Of a stretch of DNA of 64,000 nt, positions 25,902 to 35,112 are shown in pieces. Source of the DNA: Variovorax sp. Sphag1AA (GTDB lineage: Bacteria; Pseudomonadota; Gammaproteobacteria; Burkholderiales; Burkholderiaceae_C); the NCBI RefSeq assembly GCF_014192575.1, contig NZ_JACHYC010000007.1, positions 372,001 to 436,000 of the forward strand, written 5' to 3'. The position numbers and the translations under genes were made by a program. The notes beneath the pieces were generated by a model, which worked only from the letters and a program-made list of their open reading frames with translations, had not been told where the DNA came from and made no database searches. The stretch's first letter is position 1, and each line of letters begins with the position of its first letter.

Positions 25902-27319
25902 ACCCTTCGACGACACAACTCCCTCGCGCCGCCGCGGTCGCGGCAGTGCTCGCGGCGATGGTGCTCGTGGTCCTCGATGCAGGCATCGCCAACGTGGCCC
26001 TCCCAACGATCGCGCGTTCCTTGCAAGTCACGCCGGGCATGTCGGTGTGGGTGATCACGGCCTATCAGACCGCGCTGGTGATGGGATTGCTGCCTTGCGC
26101 CGCGTTGGGAGAGAGCCAGGGCCATCGCGGAGTGTTTGCAATCGGCGTCGCGGTGTTCACGGCTGCATCCGCGTTGTGCGCACTGTCTCCTTCCTTGCCG
26201 TGGCTTGTTGCGGCACGATTCCTCCAGGGACTGGGAGGTGCCGCCGTCATGTCGCTGGGCGTTGCGCTGTTGCGCTCCATCGTTCCGCGTCAACAACTCG
26301 GTGCGGCCATCGGCTGGAACGCACTCGCTGTTGCACTGTCCTCGGCGGCTGGTCCGACGATCGGTGCATTGATCCTCTCGCACGCGAGTTGGCCCTGGCT
26401 GTTTCTATTGAACGTGCCGCTGGGCGCTGCGGTCTTGCTGGCCGCACGCGCATTGCCGGCGCTCAAGGGGACGGGGCGCTGGCTGGACCTGATCAGTGTG
26501 GCGTTGAATGCGGGGGCGTTGGCGGCATTGGTCATTGGTGCGGAGCTCTTGATCGAAAAGCCGGCCGTGGCGGTCTTGCTCCTCGGGGCAGCGGCCTTGG
26601 GCCTCACGATGCTGGTTCGGCGCGAGATGCCGAAGGCCGTGCCATTGGTTCCGCTGGACCTGCTTCGCTCGCCTTCCCTGCGCGTTTCGGTGATCGCCTC
26701 GGTGAGCTGCTTCTCGGGCACGACCTTGGGCTTGATGGCGCTTCCTTTCTACCTGCAGCACTCCTTTGAATTGGACGCGCTGACGACCGGTCTCCACATG
26801 ACACCTTGGCCTCTTACCGTGGCATTGGTGGCGCCGCTCGCGGGGCGTCTCGCGGACCGCATGCCGACATCCTGGCTCTGCGTCACGGGCGCTGGCATTC
26901 TTGCCGTTGCCCTGGGGGCTGCCTCGCTGTGGCCTTTCCAAGGGCGGCCTCAAGCGCTGGTCCTGATCACTGTGGTGTGCGGCATAGGCTTCGGACTTTT
27001 CCAGGTGCCGAACAACCGCAACATGTTCCTTTCAGCGCCCGACGAACGGAGTGGGGCGGCGGGCGGCATGCAGGGGACCGCCAGGCTGGCTGGTCAAACG
27101 GCAGGCGGCATCGTCATGAGCCTGTTGTTCACTGTTGCATCGGCCGACACTGCTCCCAGGATCGCGCTCGGAATCGCTGCCGTGCTGACGTTCGCGGCGG
27201 GCTTCGTGAGCATGGCGCGGACTGCTTCAGCCCTCAATAGGGCTGTCCCTCCTCGATCGGAAGCGAGAGGTCCCGCGACCACTCGTTCCAGGAGCCTAGA
27301 TAGAGCCGCACGTTCTTGA
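25898..27319 (+). CDS. MFS drug-type efflux transporter (DHA2-like)
   Basis: A 473-residue transporter with about 14 hydrophobic segments. LDAGIANVALPTIARSL near residue 27 is motif D1 of the 14-helix DHA2 family, and RFLQGLGGAAV and GWNALAVALSSAAGPTIGA are the family helix 4-5 motifs. It likely exports a small organic compound by proton antiport. Start ATG 25898 overlaps the cupin stop; longer frames run through the cupin gene. The last 28 codons overlap the convergent rhodanese gene. Confidence 0.85.
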   Translation: MNPSTTQLPRAAAVAAVLAAMVLVVLDAGIANVALPTIARSLQVTPGMSVWVITAYQTALVMGLLPCAALGESQGHRGVFAIGVAVFTAASALCALSPSLPWLVAARFLQGLGGAAVMSLGVALLRSIVPRQQLGAAIGWNALAVALSSAAGPTIGALILSHASWPWLFLLNVPLGAAVLLAARALPALKGTGRWLDLISVALNAGALAALVIGAELLIEKPAVAVLLLGAAALGLTMLVRREMPKAVPLVPLDLLRSPSLRVSVIASVSCFSGTTLGLMALPFYLQHSFELDALTTGLHMTPWPLTVALVAPLAGRLADRMPTSWLCVTGAGILAVALGAASLWPFQGRPQALVLITVVCGIGFGLFQVPNNRNMFLSAPDERSGAAGGMQGTARLAGQTAGGIVMSLLFTVASADTAPRIALGIAAVLTFAAGFVSMARTASALNRAVPPRSEARGPATTRSRSLDRAARS

Positions 27320-28094
27320 TACCGGCCTCTTCCAGTGCGACAAACGTGGTGGATGCACGCGCGCCCTTGAAGCAGAAGACAACAACGGGTGTATCCCGCC
27401 GAATCCCGACCGTCGCGCACTCGGCAAGGATTTCGGCCGGTGACTTGAACATCTGTCCGGTCGGGGCGGGCTTCATCATGCGATACCACTCAAGCCAGAC
27501 CGAGCCTGGAATGCGACCTTTGCGCGGGCAGAAGTCCTTGCCGTAGGGGGAAGAGCTTTCCCCGATCCACTCATCGACGTCTCGCACATCGAGCTTGACG
27601 ATGTGCGGGTCCGCAACGGCTTCCCTCATTTCCTTCAGATCGACCAGGATGTCGTGCCCTTGGATTGCGAGCGGAAACTTGACGGGTTTGGGCGTCGGCA
27701 CCTCTGTCGTGCTCGGCTGTCCGGCTGCACGCCACGCATTGAAGCCGCCGTGGAGCACCTTGATCTTGTCTCGTGGGTAGCCCAGAAAGCGCAGCAACAC
27801 GTAGCCCCGGCAGGACTGCCCGAAGCCCGTCGTCATGGACTGCTCGTAGACGACGACGATTTCCTCGCCTGACAAGCCGGCCTTGCCAAAGGCTTCGGTG
27901 AAAGTTTCGCGCAAGGCGATCACGCCTTGCGGTGTCGACATTGCCAAGTAGGTGAATATTTCGTGAATGTTGACGGCGCCGGGCAGATGCGCCTCGGCGT
28001 AGTTCGCGGCATCTCTCGTATCGATGACGACGACCGCCTTCGTCTTGATGATTTCAGCCAGTTCGCCAGGAGAAATGAGAACCCTGTCCAGCAT
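27234..28094 (-). CDS. Two-domain rhodanese sulfurtransferase
   Basis: A 286-residue sulfurtransferase. Start ATG 28094 with GAGG six bases upstream. The first rhodanese domain (residues 5-130) has a Glu where the active Cys would be (VVVYEQS), so it is inactive, as usual in tandem rhodaneses. The second (140-286) has Cys in VVVFCFKGARAS, the catalytic loop. It would move sulfane sulfur between thiosulfate or persulfide and acceptors. It is the last gene of a sulfide-oxidation set with TauE, Blh-SQR and persulfide dioxygenase on the same strand. Its 3' end overlaps the MFS gene by 86 bases. Confidence 0.88.
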   Translation of the reverse strand: MLDRVLISPGELAEIIKTKAVVVIDTRDAANYAEAHLPGAVNIHEIFTYLAMSTPQGVIALRETFTEAFGKAGLSGEEIVVVYEQSMTTGFGQSCRGYVLLRFLGYPRDKIKVLHGGFNAWRAAGQPSTTEVPTPKPVKFPLAIQGHDILVDLKEMREAVADPHIVKLDVRDVDEWIGESSSPYGKDFCPRKGRIPGSVWLEWYRMMKPAPTGQMFKSPAEILAECATVGIRRDTPVVVFCFKGARASTTFVALEEAGIKNVRLYLGSWNEWSRDLSLPIEEGQPY

Positions 28095-28217
28095 GACCAA
28101 CCTCGCCTGCGCCGCTTCTATTTGGACGCCTTGAAACCATAGGCGCTGCGTGGCTTGTTGGTATTGACGTCTATCAACCCGGAGTGAGAAAGAGTGCTCC
28201 CTCTGACTCGTCGACCA

Positions 28218-29042
28218 TCACGCAGCGATCCAGCCCAGCCCGCGAGCCAGCAGGAGCAGGGACACTGCGCCGCTGATCACGGCGAAGGCCTGCTGGAGTC
28301 GGGCTCCGGCCAAGCGGGCGGCGATCAATCTTCCCGCGAGAAGAGCCGCGACGGCTCCAACGGCGAACGGTAAGGCGATAGCCCAAACGATGGACCCCTG
28401 CCAAGCTGCGGAGGCCACGCCGCCCACGGACACCAGCGCGATCACTGCAAGGGACGTTGCGAAGATGCCGGGCATCGCGACATTGGTGTAGCGGCTGAGC
28501 GAAGGCACGATCACAAAGCCGCCGCCAACGCCCAGCAGACCGCTTAACAGCCCCGACACGACACCGGTGCCAGCGAGCGTCCAAGCACAGGGAAGTGTCC
28601 AGATCAGCCGGCCCTCGCTGGGATGAAGCACGCATGGGGGCTTCGACGAAAGATGGACATCAGGGGGGGGCCCAGCATCTCGCCGTGCCTGGTTGAACAT
28701 CCGCCAGGCGACCCAGGCAAGTACGAAGGAGAACGCCACCATCAAGGGTGCGTTAGGGATGACGCGCGCCAGTCGCAAACCCAGCGGCGCGAGCAACATG
28801 CCCGTCACGCCGATGAGCGCCGCGGCGCGATAGCGGACCAGGCCCTTGCGCAGTCCGAGAACCGCTCCGAACGCAGACGCAGCGCCCACGGCGATCAGCC
28901 CGACGGGAGCAGCCTGCACGATGGACAGATGCAAGCCGAACACCAGCAGCGGCACGGCGAGGATGCCTCCCCCGGCACCGGTGAGCGCCAGGATGAAGCC
29001 AACCAGCGTGCCGAGGCCGAAGCCAAGCAGTGCAACTTCCAT
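28218..29042 (-). CDS. TauE/SafE-family sulfite exporter-like permease
   Basis: A 274-residue membrane protein with about eight hydrophobic segments. Start ATG 29042 with AGGGGG upstream. FILALTGAGGGILAVPLLVF near the N-terminus and its internal repeat GLLSGLLGVGGGFVIVPSLS are the paired glycine-rich signatures of the TauE/SafE family. In a sulfide-oxidation operon the likely job is export of sulfite or a related sulfur anion made by the persulfide dioxygenase. It starts just after the Blh-SQR gene. Confidence 0.87.
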   Translation of the reverse strand: MEVALLGFGLGTLVGFILALTGAGGGILAVPLLVFGLHLSIVQAAPVGLIAVGAASAFGAVLGLRKGLVRYRAAALIGVTGMLLAPLGLRLARVIPNAPLMVAFSFVLAWVAWRMFNQARRDAGPPPDVHLSSKPPCVLHPSEGRLIWTLPCAWTLAGTGVVSGLLSGLLGVGGGFVIVPSLSRYTNVAMPGIFATSLAVIALVSVGGVASAAWQGSIVWAIALPFAVGAVAALLAGRLIAARLAGARLQQAFAVISGAVSLLLLARGLGWIAA

Positions 29043-29055
29043 CCCGTCCAACCCC

Positions 29056-30723
29056 CTACGCGGTCATCTCGGGCTGAGCTAGCCACTCGCGTCCCTTGAG
29101 CATCGCCTGCCAGTAAAGGGGCGGGAGAACGCGCTCCTTGAGGTACCAGGCAAGAGAAGACGGACGCGTGCCGTCGATGAGCCATTTCGGAAAGCTCGGC
29201 GCGAGCTTGCCACCGTAAGTGAACTCAGCCAGCACGATCTTGCCGCGCTCGACCGTCAACGGGCATGAGCCGTAACCGTCGTAGATAGCTTCACCTTTAG
29301 CCTCACCCCGCATGGCGAGCAGGTTGTGCGCCACCACGGGCGCCTGCTTGCGGGTCGCGGCCGCTGTCTTGGCGTTGGAAGTGCTTCCTGCATCCCCGAG
29401 CGCAAAAATGTTGGCGAAGGTCTTGTGACACAGGGTCCCCGGCTCTACGTCGATCCATCCCGCCGCATCTGCCAGCGGACTGACGCGAACGAAGTCCGGC
29501 GCTTTCTGTGGCGGCACGACATGAATCATGTCGAACTCGCGCGTGATCAGCTGCTTGGTGCCGTCAGCGTTCGTCTGGCTGAAGCAGGCCTTCCTTGACG
29601 GCCCATCCACGGAAACCAGCGTTTGCCCGAAGTTCAGGCCAATGCCGTAGCTCTTGACGTATTCCATCAGCGCAGGCACGTATTCGCTCACTCCAAAGAG
29701 CACCGCGCCCGCGCTGCAGAACTGAATGTCGATGGCGCTCAGCACGCCTGTGCGCCGCCATTGGTCCGCTGACATGTACATCGCCTTCTGCGGCGCACCG
29801 GCGCACTTGATGGGCATGGGGGGCTGCGTGAAGATCGCCTTGCCCCGATGCAATTGCTGCACCAGCTGCCACGTATAGGGCGCTAGGTCATACCGGTAGT
29901 TGGAGGTCACGCCATTGCGGCCCAGCGTCTCTGCAAGGCCGTCGATGCCGTGCCAGTCGAGCTTGAGTCCAGGGCACACCACGAGTTGCTTGTACTTGAC
30001 CACGCGGCAGCCATCGAGAATGACCGCGTCGCGCTCGGGCTCGAACGCAGCGACGGCCGACTTGATCCAATGCACGCCGTGTGGCAATACCGACGCCATG
30101 GTGCGCGCTGTGGTCGCCGCGTCAAAGACGCCGGCGCCGACCATCGTCCACCCAGGCTGGTAGTAGTGAATGTCCGCCGGATCGATGATGGCGATGTCGA
30201 GATTTGGTCTGCGCGCCAGTAGGCTGGACGCGACGGCGATGCCTGCTGCACCGCCACCGATGATGACCACCTCGTGCGTTGCATCGGCCACCTCGATCGG
30301 TGTCTTGCCGCCGTTGACGATGCGCCGCACGACGCCCTTGAGGTCGAAGCCGGCCTTGAAAGAGCGCTCGATGATCTCCGGCAGCGGCATCTGCCCAGCC
30401 TGCGAAAGCGCCCACATCGTTGTGGAGCGCATGCCGGTGCGGCAGAACGCCAGCACCGGCTTCGGAAGCTCTGCCATCAAGGCGCCGAAAGCCGCGCCCT
30501 GTTCGTCGGTGACTTTGCCGGACTCGGCCGGCAGGTAGCGCACCTGCAGCCCCTGCTCGTGGGCAGCAAGTTCGATCTCGCTGAAAACGGGTTGATCGGA
30601 TCCTTCGCCATCCGGGCGATTGCAGATGACCGAACGGAATCCGGCCTCTGCGATGGCCTGCATGTCGGCGCCGGCAATCTGAGGTGAGACCGACAGTTCG
30701 CCAGTCAATGACTTGATGTCCAT
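29056..30723 (-). CDS. Blh-SQR fusion: phosphatase-like domain plus sulfide:quinone oxidoreductase
   Basis: A 555-residue fusion. Residues 1-110 are a TIGR01244/DUF442 domain (Blh) with a Cys-x5-Arg loop, LAFCRTGMRSTTMW. From about 145 comes an FAD-dependent sulfide:quinone oxidoreductase: VVIIGGGAAGIAVASSLLAR is the FAD motif, VVCPGLKLDW the second, and Cys in IKCAGAPQKAMYM and KTFANIFALGDAGSTSNAKT complete the family pattern. It oxidises sulfide to persulfide and passes electrons to quinone. It sits directly downstream of the persulfide dioxygenase. Confidence 0.92.
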   Translation of the reverse strand: MDIKSLTGELSVSPQIAGADMQAIAEAGFRSVICNRPDGEGSDQPVFSEIELAAHEQGLQVRYLPAESGKVTDEQGAAFGALMAELPKPVLAFCRTGMRSTTMWALSQAGQMPLPEIIERSFKAGFDLKGVVRRIVNGGKTPIEVADATHEVVIIGGGAAGIAVASSLLARRPNLDIAIIDPADIHYYQPGWTMVGAGVFDAATTARTMASVLPHGVHWIKSAVAAFEPERDAVILDGCRVVKYKQLVVCPGLKLDWHGIDGLAETLGRNGVTSNYRYDLAPYTWQLVQQLHRGKAIFTQPPMPIKCAGAPQKAMYMSADQWRRTGVLSAIDIQFCSAGAVLFGVSEYVPALMEYVKSYGIGLNFGQTLVSVDGPSRKACFSQTNADGTKQLITREFDMIHVVPPQKAPDFVRVSPLADAAGWIDVEPGTLCHKTFANIFALGDAGSTSNAKTAAATRKQAPVVAHNLLAMRGEAKGEAIYDGYGSCPLTVERGKIVLAEFTYGGKLAPSFPKWLIDGTRPSSLAWYLKERVLPPLYWQAMLKGREWLAQPEMTA

Positions 30724-30783
30724 GCCTTTGTCTCCTGGTGCGTCGTGTGGCCCTGTTGAGCCGTCTTCGAGCCGTGTCGCGGT

Positions 30784-31680
30784 CTACACCGCGTTCAAGG
30801 GAATCTTGATGTAGCGCGTGCCGTTGTCTTCGGGTTCGGGCAACTGTCCCGCCCGCATGTTGACCTGCACCGATGGCAGGATCAGCGTGGGCATGCCCAG
30901 CGTGAGGTCGCGGGCGTGCCTCATTGCGACGAACTCTTCCTCGCTGATCCCGTCTCGCACATGGATGTTCTTCTCCCGCTCCTCGGCGACCGTGCTGACG
31001 AACTGCACTTCTCGACCGCCTGGCTGGTAGTCATGGCACATGTAGAGCCGGGTTTCGCGGGGCAGGCTCAGCACCTTGTTGATGGATCGATACAACGTGC
31101 GGGCATCGCCGCCCGGGAAGTCGCAGCGCGCGGTGCCGTAGTCGGGCATGAAGAGCGTGTCACCGACGAAGGCGGCGCTGGCTGAAGTGGGATCTTCCGG
31201 GTCGCTGACCACATACGTCATGCAGGCGGGGGTGTGGCCCGGCGTGTGGATGGCGTGGGCCTTCAGGCTGCCGATGCTGAAGCTCTCGTCATCCGTGAAG
31301 AGGTGGTCGAACTGGCGGCCGTCGCGCGCGAATTCGTTGCCGGAATTGAACAGCGACCCGAAGACCTGTTGCACGATCGTAATTTGCTTGCCGATCCCGA
31401 GCTGGCCGCCCAATGCCTCCTTCAGGTAAGGCGCCGCGGAGAGGTGGTCGGCATGGACATGCGTTTCGAGGATCCATTCCACGGCCGCGCCGAGTTCTTT
31501 CACGCGAGCGATCAACCGATCGGCGCTGGCATGGTCCGTGCGGCCCGACTTGGGGTCGTAGTCAAGCACGCTATCGATCAACGCACAGGCTCGCGTCTTC
31601 TGGTCGAAGACGATGTAGCTGATGGTCCAGGTGGCGGGGTCGAAAAAGCCTTCGACCTGCATGTTGCGCGGGGTATTCAT
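30784..31680 (-). CDS. Persulfide dioxygenase, MBL fold
   Basis: A 298-residue metallo-beta-lactamase-fold enzyme of the ETHE1/persulfide dioxygenase group. THVHADHLSAA is the metal motif, followed by HTPGHTPACMTYV (His) and FVGDTLFMPDYGTARCDFPGGDA, the Asp and the R-x-D-F region typical of persulfide dioxygenases, then YMCHDYQP (last His). It oxidises glutathione persulfide to sulfite using non-haem iron. It stands between DUF2892 and Blh-SQR in a FisR-type operon. Confidence 0.92.
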   Translation of the reverse strand: MNTPRNMQVEGFFDPATWTISYIVFDQKTRACALIDSVLDYDPKSGRTDHASADRLIARVKELGAAVEWILETHVHADHLSAAPYLKEALGGQLGIGKQITIVQQVFGSLFNSGNEFARDGRQFDHLFTDDESFSIGSLKAHAIHTPGHTPACMTYVVSDPEDPTSASAAFVGDTLFMPDYGTARCDFPGGDARTLYRSINKVLSLPRETRLYMCHDYQPGGREVQFVSTVAEEREKNIHVRDGISEEEFVAMRHARDLTLGMPTLILPSVQVNMRAGQLPEPEDNGTRYIKIPLNAV

Positions 31681-31696
31681 GGTGAAGTCACAGTCT

Positions 31697-31891
31697 TCAA
31701 TCGCGCTTCGTCGAACAGGTATTGATTCGAAGCAGCCCGTAAAGGGGGCACATACCGACCACGCCGGTCAGCAACGGCACGATGCCCACGTAGCCCCACG
31801 CGCCTATGGCATTCGTCGCCGCCAAGCCGATCAGAAGTACGCCGATGGCGACACGCAGTGTGCGATCCAGGATGCCCTCGTTCCTCTTCAT
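31697..31891 (-). CDS. DUF2892 inner-membrane protein
   Basis: A 64-residue protein beginning MKRNEGILDRTLRVAIGVLL, with two hydrophobic segments and CPLYGLLRINTC near the end. This is the YgaP-type transmembrane domain (DUF2892), often found with rhodaneses and persulfide metabolism. First gene of the operon, 60 bases downstream of a -24/-12 promoter. ACGGAGACGC precedes the ATG. Confidence 0.85.
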   Translation of the reverse strand: MKRNEGILDRTLRVAIGVLLIGLAATNAIGAWGYVGIVPLLTGVVGMCPLYGLLRINTCSTKRD

Positions 31892-31951
31892 GATGCGTCT
31901 CCGTGTTGGTTGAACCGGTGGTGTGCCTTTGGGCCATCACACAGCCTCTTT

Positions 31952-31967
31952 ATCAAGAGCCGTGCCA
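31952..31967 (-). promoter_or_regulatory. Sigma-54 (-24/-12) promoter of the sulfide operon
   Basis: The reverse strand reads TGGCACGGCTCTTGAT: TGGCAC, five bases, TTGAT, close to the sigma-54 consensus. It lies about 60 bases before the DUF2892 start and faces the FisR activator gene. Confidence 0.75.
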
Positions 31968-32073
31968 CCTTCGGCGGACTCGCTCCGCTGAACGCAAGTC
32001 ATTGATATGAAAGAGTTTTTCCGATGTTTTCCTCTCGCGACCCGGCTCATGGCCTTCGAGGCGGCGGCAGATG

Positions 32074-32127
32074 TGGCAGAGAAAATGGCAGTGTTATCTG
32101 CCATCTTTGGCAGTTTTGGCAGACCGG
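32074..32127. promoter_or_regulatory. Probable FisR enhancer sites
   Basis: TGGCAG/CTGCCA occurs five times in 54 bases, arranged as two overlapping palindromes (ATGGCAG-tgttat-CTGCCAT and CTGCCA-tctt-TGGCAG). It lies 107-175 bases upstream of the -24/-12 promoter, the usual enhancer distance. Confidence 0.65.
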
Positions 32128-32253
32128 CACACAATCGGTCGAATTTCCGCACTTGCTTGCGATGCCGAACGTCAACTGCACAAGGAACACGCCTCACTGG
32201 TTCCTGATCCATGCGAGCCGCTGTCCAACCGACTCAAGAAGGAAGAAGGCGCC

Positions 32254-33576
32254 ATGACATCCGCCCCTCCAGTACAAGCGCTGATCTCGTACCTCGAGCA
32301 CGAGGCGCAGCCGATGATCGTGCTAGACCCGGACTACAACATCCTGGCGGCGAACACGGCCTATCAGCGCCAGTTCGCCACGGTGGGCAGGCCCTACATC
32401 GGACACAAGTGCTTCCGCGTCTCGCATCACTACGACGTGCCTTGCGATCAGGCGGGGGAGCACTGCCCGATGAAACGGGCGCTTGAGCTCAAGGGCCCGG
32501 ACCGTGTCCTGCACATCCATCACACACCGCGCGGACCGGAGCATGTGGATGTGTCTCTGCGACCAATCCTGGATGCCCGCGGCGAGGTGGTGGCCTACGT
32601 CGAGCGCCTGGTGACCGTGCACAGCGCATCGGCAAGTCCAAGTACCAAAGGCCTGGTGGGTCGTGCGCCCGCCTTCAATGCGGCTCTCTCGGCGGTGCAG
32701 CGAGTGGCGCCGTCCATGCTGCCGGTGCTGTTGCTGGGCGAGTCCGGCACGGGCAAGGAGCTCTTCGCGCGCGCGATCCACGAGGCCAGCGAACGCGCGA
32801 GCGGCCCCTTTGTCGTGGTGGATTGTTCGGGGCTGACCGAGACCCTGTTCGAGAGTGAGCTGTTCGGGTATGAAAAGGGCGCGTTTACCGGCGCCAACGC
32901 GCGCAAGAAGGGCCTGGTCGAGACTGCCGATGGGGGCACGCTTTTCCTGGACGAGATGGGGGATGTGCCTCTGGCGATGCAGGTGAAGCTGCTGCGCCTG
33001 ATCGAATCGGGTACGTTCCGCCGAGTGGGTAGCCTTGAAACGCAGAGGGCCAACTTTCGGCTGATCTCCGCGACGCACAAACCTCTTCGCGAAATGGTGG
33101 CCGACGGTCGATTCCGACAGGATCTCTACTACCGCATCAGTGCATTCCCGATCTACTTGCCGCCGCTGCGCGAGCGCACCTCGGATATTCCTTTGCTAAT
33201 CGATTCCTTCCTGCAAAGAGGGGGCTCTGCCGAGCCTCGGGTAAGGGTCGAGCCCGCGGCGATGGCGCGTCTGCAGTCGCACGACTGGCCCGGCAACATC
33301 CGCGAGCTTCGCAATGTGTTGGAGCGAGCGCGGCTCTTTGCGGACGACGGCGTAGTACATGCCGAAAATTTGCCGAACTTCGAGAGGCACGGAGACGCCG
33401 GCTCCGCCGGTCCCGGCATCGCGAAAACTCCCGTGCGGTCGAATGGCAAGGACAGCGTCAGCGACTTGCAAACGCTGCTTCGGGAGGGGCGACACACACG
33501 GCTCGAAATAGCTCGGAAGCTGGGCCTCAGTGAACGCACGCTGTACCGTCGGCTCAAGGCGCTCCGGGTGAGTTGA
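32254..33576 (+). CDS. fisR: FisR, persulfide-sensing sigma-54 activator
   Basis: A 440-residue enhancer-binding protein. ATG 32254 is chosen because it follows GGAAGAAGG and gives the standard PAS start; the frame runs 61 codons further upstream. The N-terminal sensor has Cys at residues 53, 64 and 71, the positions used by FisR for persulfide sensing. The AAA+ domain shows GESGTGKE, the sigma-54 contact loop GAFTGA and GGTLFLDE. The C-terminus is a Fis-type helix-turn-helix (TRLEIARKLGLSERTLYRRL). Divergent from the sulfide operon it is expected to activate. Confidence 0.93.
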   Translation: MTSAPPVQALISYLEHEAQPMIVLDPDYNILAANTAYQRQFATVGRPYIGHKCFRVSHHYDVPCDQAGEHCPMKRALELKGPDRVLHIHHTPRGPEHVDVSLRPILDARGEVVAYVERLVTVHSASASPSTKGLVGRAPAFNAALSAVQRVAPSMLPVLLLGESGTGKELFARAIHEASERASGPFVVVDCSGLTETLFESELFGYEKGAFTGANARKKGLVETADGGTLFLDEMGDVPLAMQVKLLRLIESGTFRRVGSLETQRANFRLISATHKPLREMVADGRFRQDLYYRISAFPIYLPPLRERTSDIPLLIDSFLQRGGSAEPRVRVEPAAMARLQSHDWPGNIRELRNVLERARLFADDGVVHAENLPNFERHGDAGSAGPGIAKTPVRSNGKDSVSDLQTLLREGRHTRLEIARKLGLSERTLYRRLKALRVS

Positions 33577-33647
33577 CTGGCGAACAGCTTCGCTGGTACG
33601 CACGGCTCGTACAATTCCCAGCTCGTGATCCACAGAGCTTTGCTACC

Positions 33648-33944
33648 TTGAAACGAATCCTCGCGTCACTCGCCGCCGCATTTTTTTCTTGTACCGCGCC
33701 GGCGGCCACGGGGATGTTGAATCAGGCTGGAATGGCTGCCCGTTACGAGGACATGCTGCACTGCATGGATCAGGCCATGGGCAAGGGCTGGCAGGGCAAG
33801 TACGACATCGATATTGTGACCAACCGGTGGGGCACAGCCGAGGCGAGCGCGCGCGACGTCAGTGAGGCGCCGGAGGCGATCCGTCTCAATGACCTTCGCT
33901 GCCGGCGGGAGCTCAACCTGGATGGTCAGCCGCGCCCCGACTGA
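33648..33944 (+). CDS. Small secreted protein, 98 aa
   Basis: The start TTG 33648 gives a clear signal peptide (KRILASLAAAFFSCTAPAA); a longer frame to 33573 begins inside the fisR stop. The mature part has two Cys (HCMDQAMG, RCRRELN) and is acidic. The phrase GKYDIDIVTNRWGTAEASAR has no family I know. Function unknown. Confidence 0.55.
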   Translation: MKRILASLAAAFFSCTAPAATGMLNQAGMAARYEDMLHCMDQAMGKGWQGKYDIDIVTNRWGTAEASARDVSEAPEAIRLNDLRCRRELNLDGQPRPD

Positions 33945-33971
33945 CGGCATTGCTGCTGGCAGCCGTCGGTA

Positions 33972-34388
33972 TCAGGTCGAGCCCCTGGTTGCCCTCTCGT
34001 CGAATTTCCGAATCGCTCGATCGAGTCGCCGCTTCAAATGATCGATCTTCGGATCGGGGGGCAATTCTCCAGCCCTCTCGCAAAGCAAGGCGACCTCGTT
34101 GTATGCGGCAATCCGAGGCCGTACAGCTTGGAGTTCGTGGGCAACCGCTTGATCCTCGATGGCGTTGAGCGCCCGCCTGGCGAGTATCAGGGCGCTTGTG
34201 AAGTAGGCCACGCGACCCACATTTAAATCAGCGCAAGGGACCGTGTCGCTCCGCCCGTCCCGGTGGATGACGATCGCGGTCGATCCAATCAAGGCAACCC
34301 GAATCGGAACCGGCCTCATCAACGGCTCTGCTGACGAACCTGCGGCCGACATGGCAAGTGACAGTGTCGGCACAAGAAGCCATTTCAT
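33972..34388 (-). CDS. Secreted protein of unknown function, 138 aa
   Basis: Signal peptide at the start (KWLLVPTLSLAMSAAGSSA), then a beta-rich part (VALIGSTAIVIHRDGRSDTV) and a long helical part ending basic. Two Cys (PCADLN, LCERAG). No family recognised. Convergent with the secreted protein at 33648. Confidence 0.65.
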   Translation of the reverse strand: MKWLLVPTLSLAMSAAGSSAEPLMRPVPIRVALIGSTAIVIHRDGRSDTVPCADLNVGRVAYFTSALILARRALNAIEDQAVAHELQAVRPRIAAYNEVALLCERAGELPPDPKIDHLKRRLDRAIRKFDERATRGST

Positions 34389-34479
34389 CGGTTAGCAGCC
34401 CTCTCGAGGAGACCGACTCTAGCCGATTGCGCCTTGGATGCAACACACACATGGGACGGCCCGTCCGTTCAGCGACACC

Positions 34480-35088
34480 TCATCCGATCCGAACCGTCGT
34501 CGACGATATGAATCGGTAGTTCGGGACTTCAAGATTGGTAGGCGCCGGCACGTTCTTCACGACGCGCCCGGCGAGGTCGAAGCGGGAACCGTGGCAGGGG
34601 CACAGGAAACCGCCAGGCGCATGAAGCTCGGCGCTCAGCGCTTCGTCATTAAGGCGGAGGGTAGGGGAGCACCCGAGGTGCGTGCATACGCCTATGGCTA
34701 CGAAATATTCCGGACGTTCTGACCTAGTCGCATTGATGCAGGACGCCGGTTGTTCGGAGCGCTTGGAGAGCGGGTCTGCGAGTGCTGGATTCACCTCCTG
34801 CAACGCCCGTACCATCTCATTGCTGCGCCGCAGCAGCCAGACCGGCTTGCCCCGCCATGCGACCGTGCGCAATTCACCAGGGGCTAAGCCGGCGAAGTCC
34901 CCGGTGACTGGTCCACCTTGGGCCCTGTCGCGAGCCGAGGGTTCGAGACTGGCAACGAACGGACAGGCTGCAGCCGATAGGCCAACCGCGCCGATAACGC
35001 GCGTTGCGGCCAGCAGTATGCGGCGTCGACGGTGGTCAGACAAAGCACCGGCATCGATCTCGTGGATGAACTCGCTGATCGATGTCAT
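34480..35088 (-). CDS. Rieske iron-sulfur protein (PetA-like), stand-alone
   Basis: A 202-residue Rieske protein. The N-terminal RRRRILLAATRVIGAVGLSA is a twin-arginine-like anchor, and CTHLGC (about residue 138) and CPCHGS (about 163) bind the 2Fe-2S cluster. It is the electron-transfer subunit type of cytochrome bc1. No cytochrome b or c1 gene is adjacent, so it is an extra copy or serves another oxidase. The gene ends about 90 bases before the secreted protein at 33972-34388, and a carpopeptidase-regulatory-like secreted protein is upstream on the same strand. Confidence 0.87.
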   Translation of the reverse strand: MTSISEFIHEIDAGALSDHRRRRILLAATRVIGAVGLSAAACPFVASLEPSARDRAQGGPVTGDFAGLAPGELRTVAWRGKPVWLLRRSNEMVRALQEVNPALADPLSKRSEQPASCINATRSERPEYFVAIGVCTHLGCSPTLRLNDEALSAELHAPGGFLCPCHGSRFDLAGRVVKNVPAPTNLEVPNYRFISSTTVRIG

Positions 35089-35112
35089 GAGCCTGACCCG
35101 ACTTCGTTTCGT

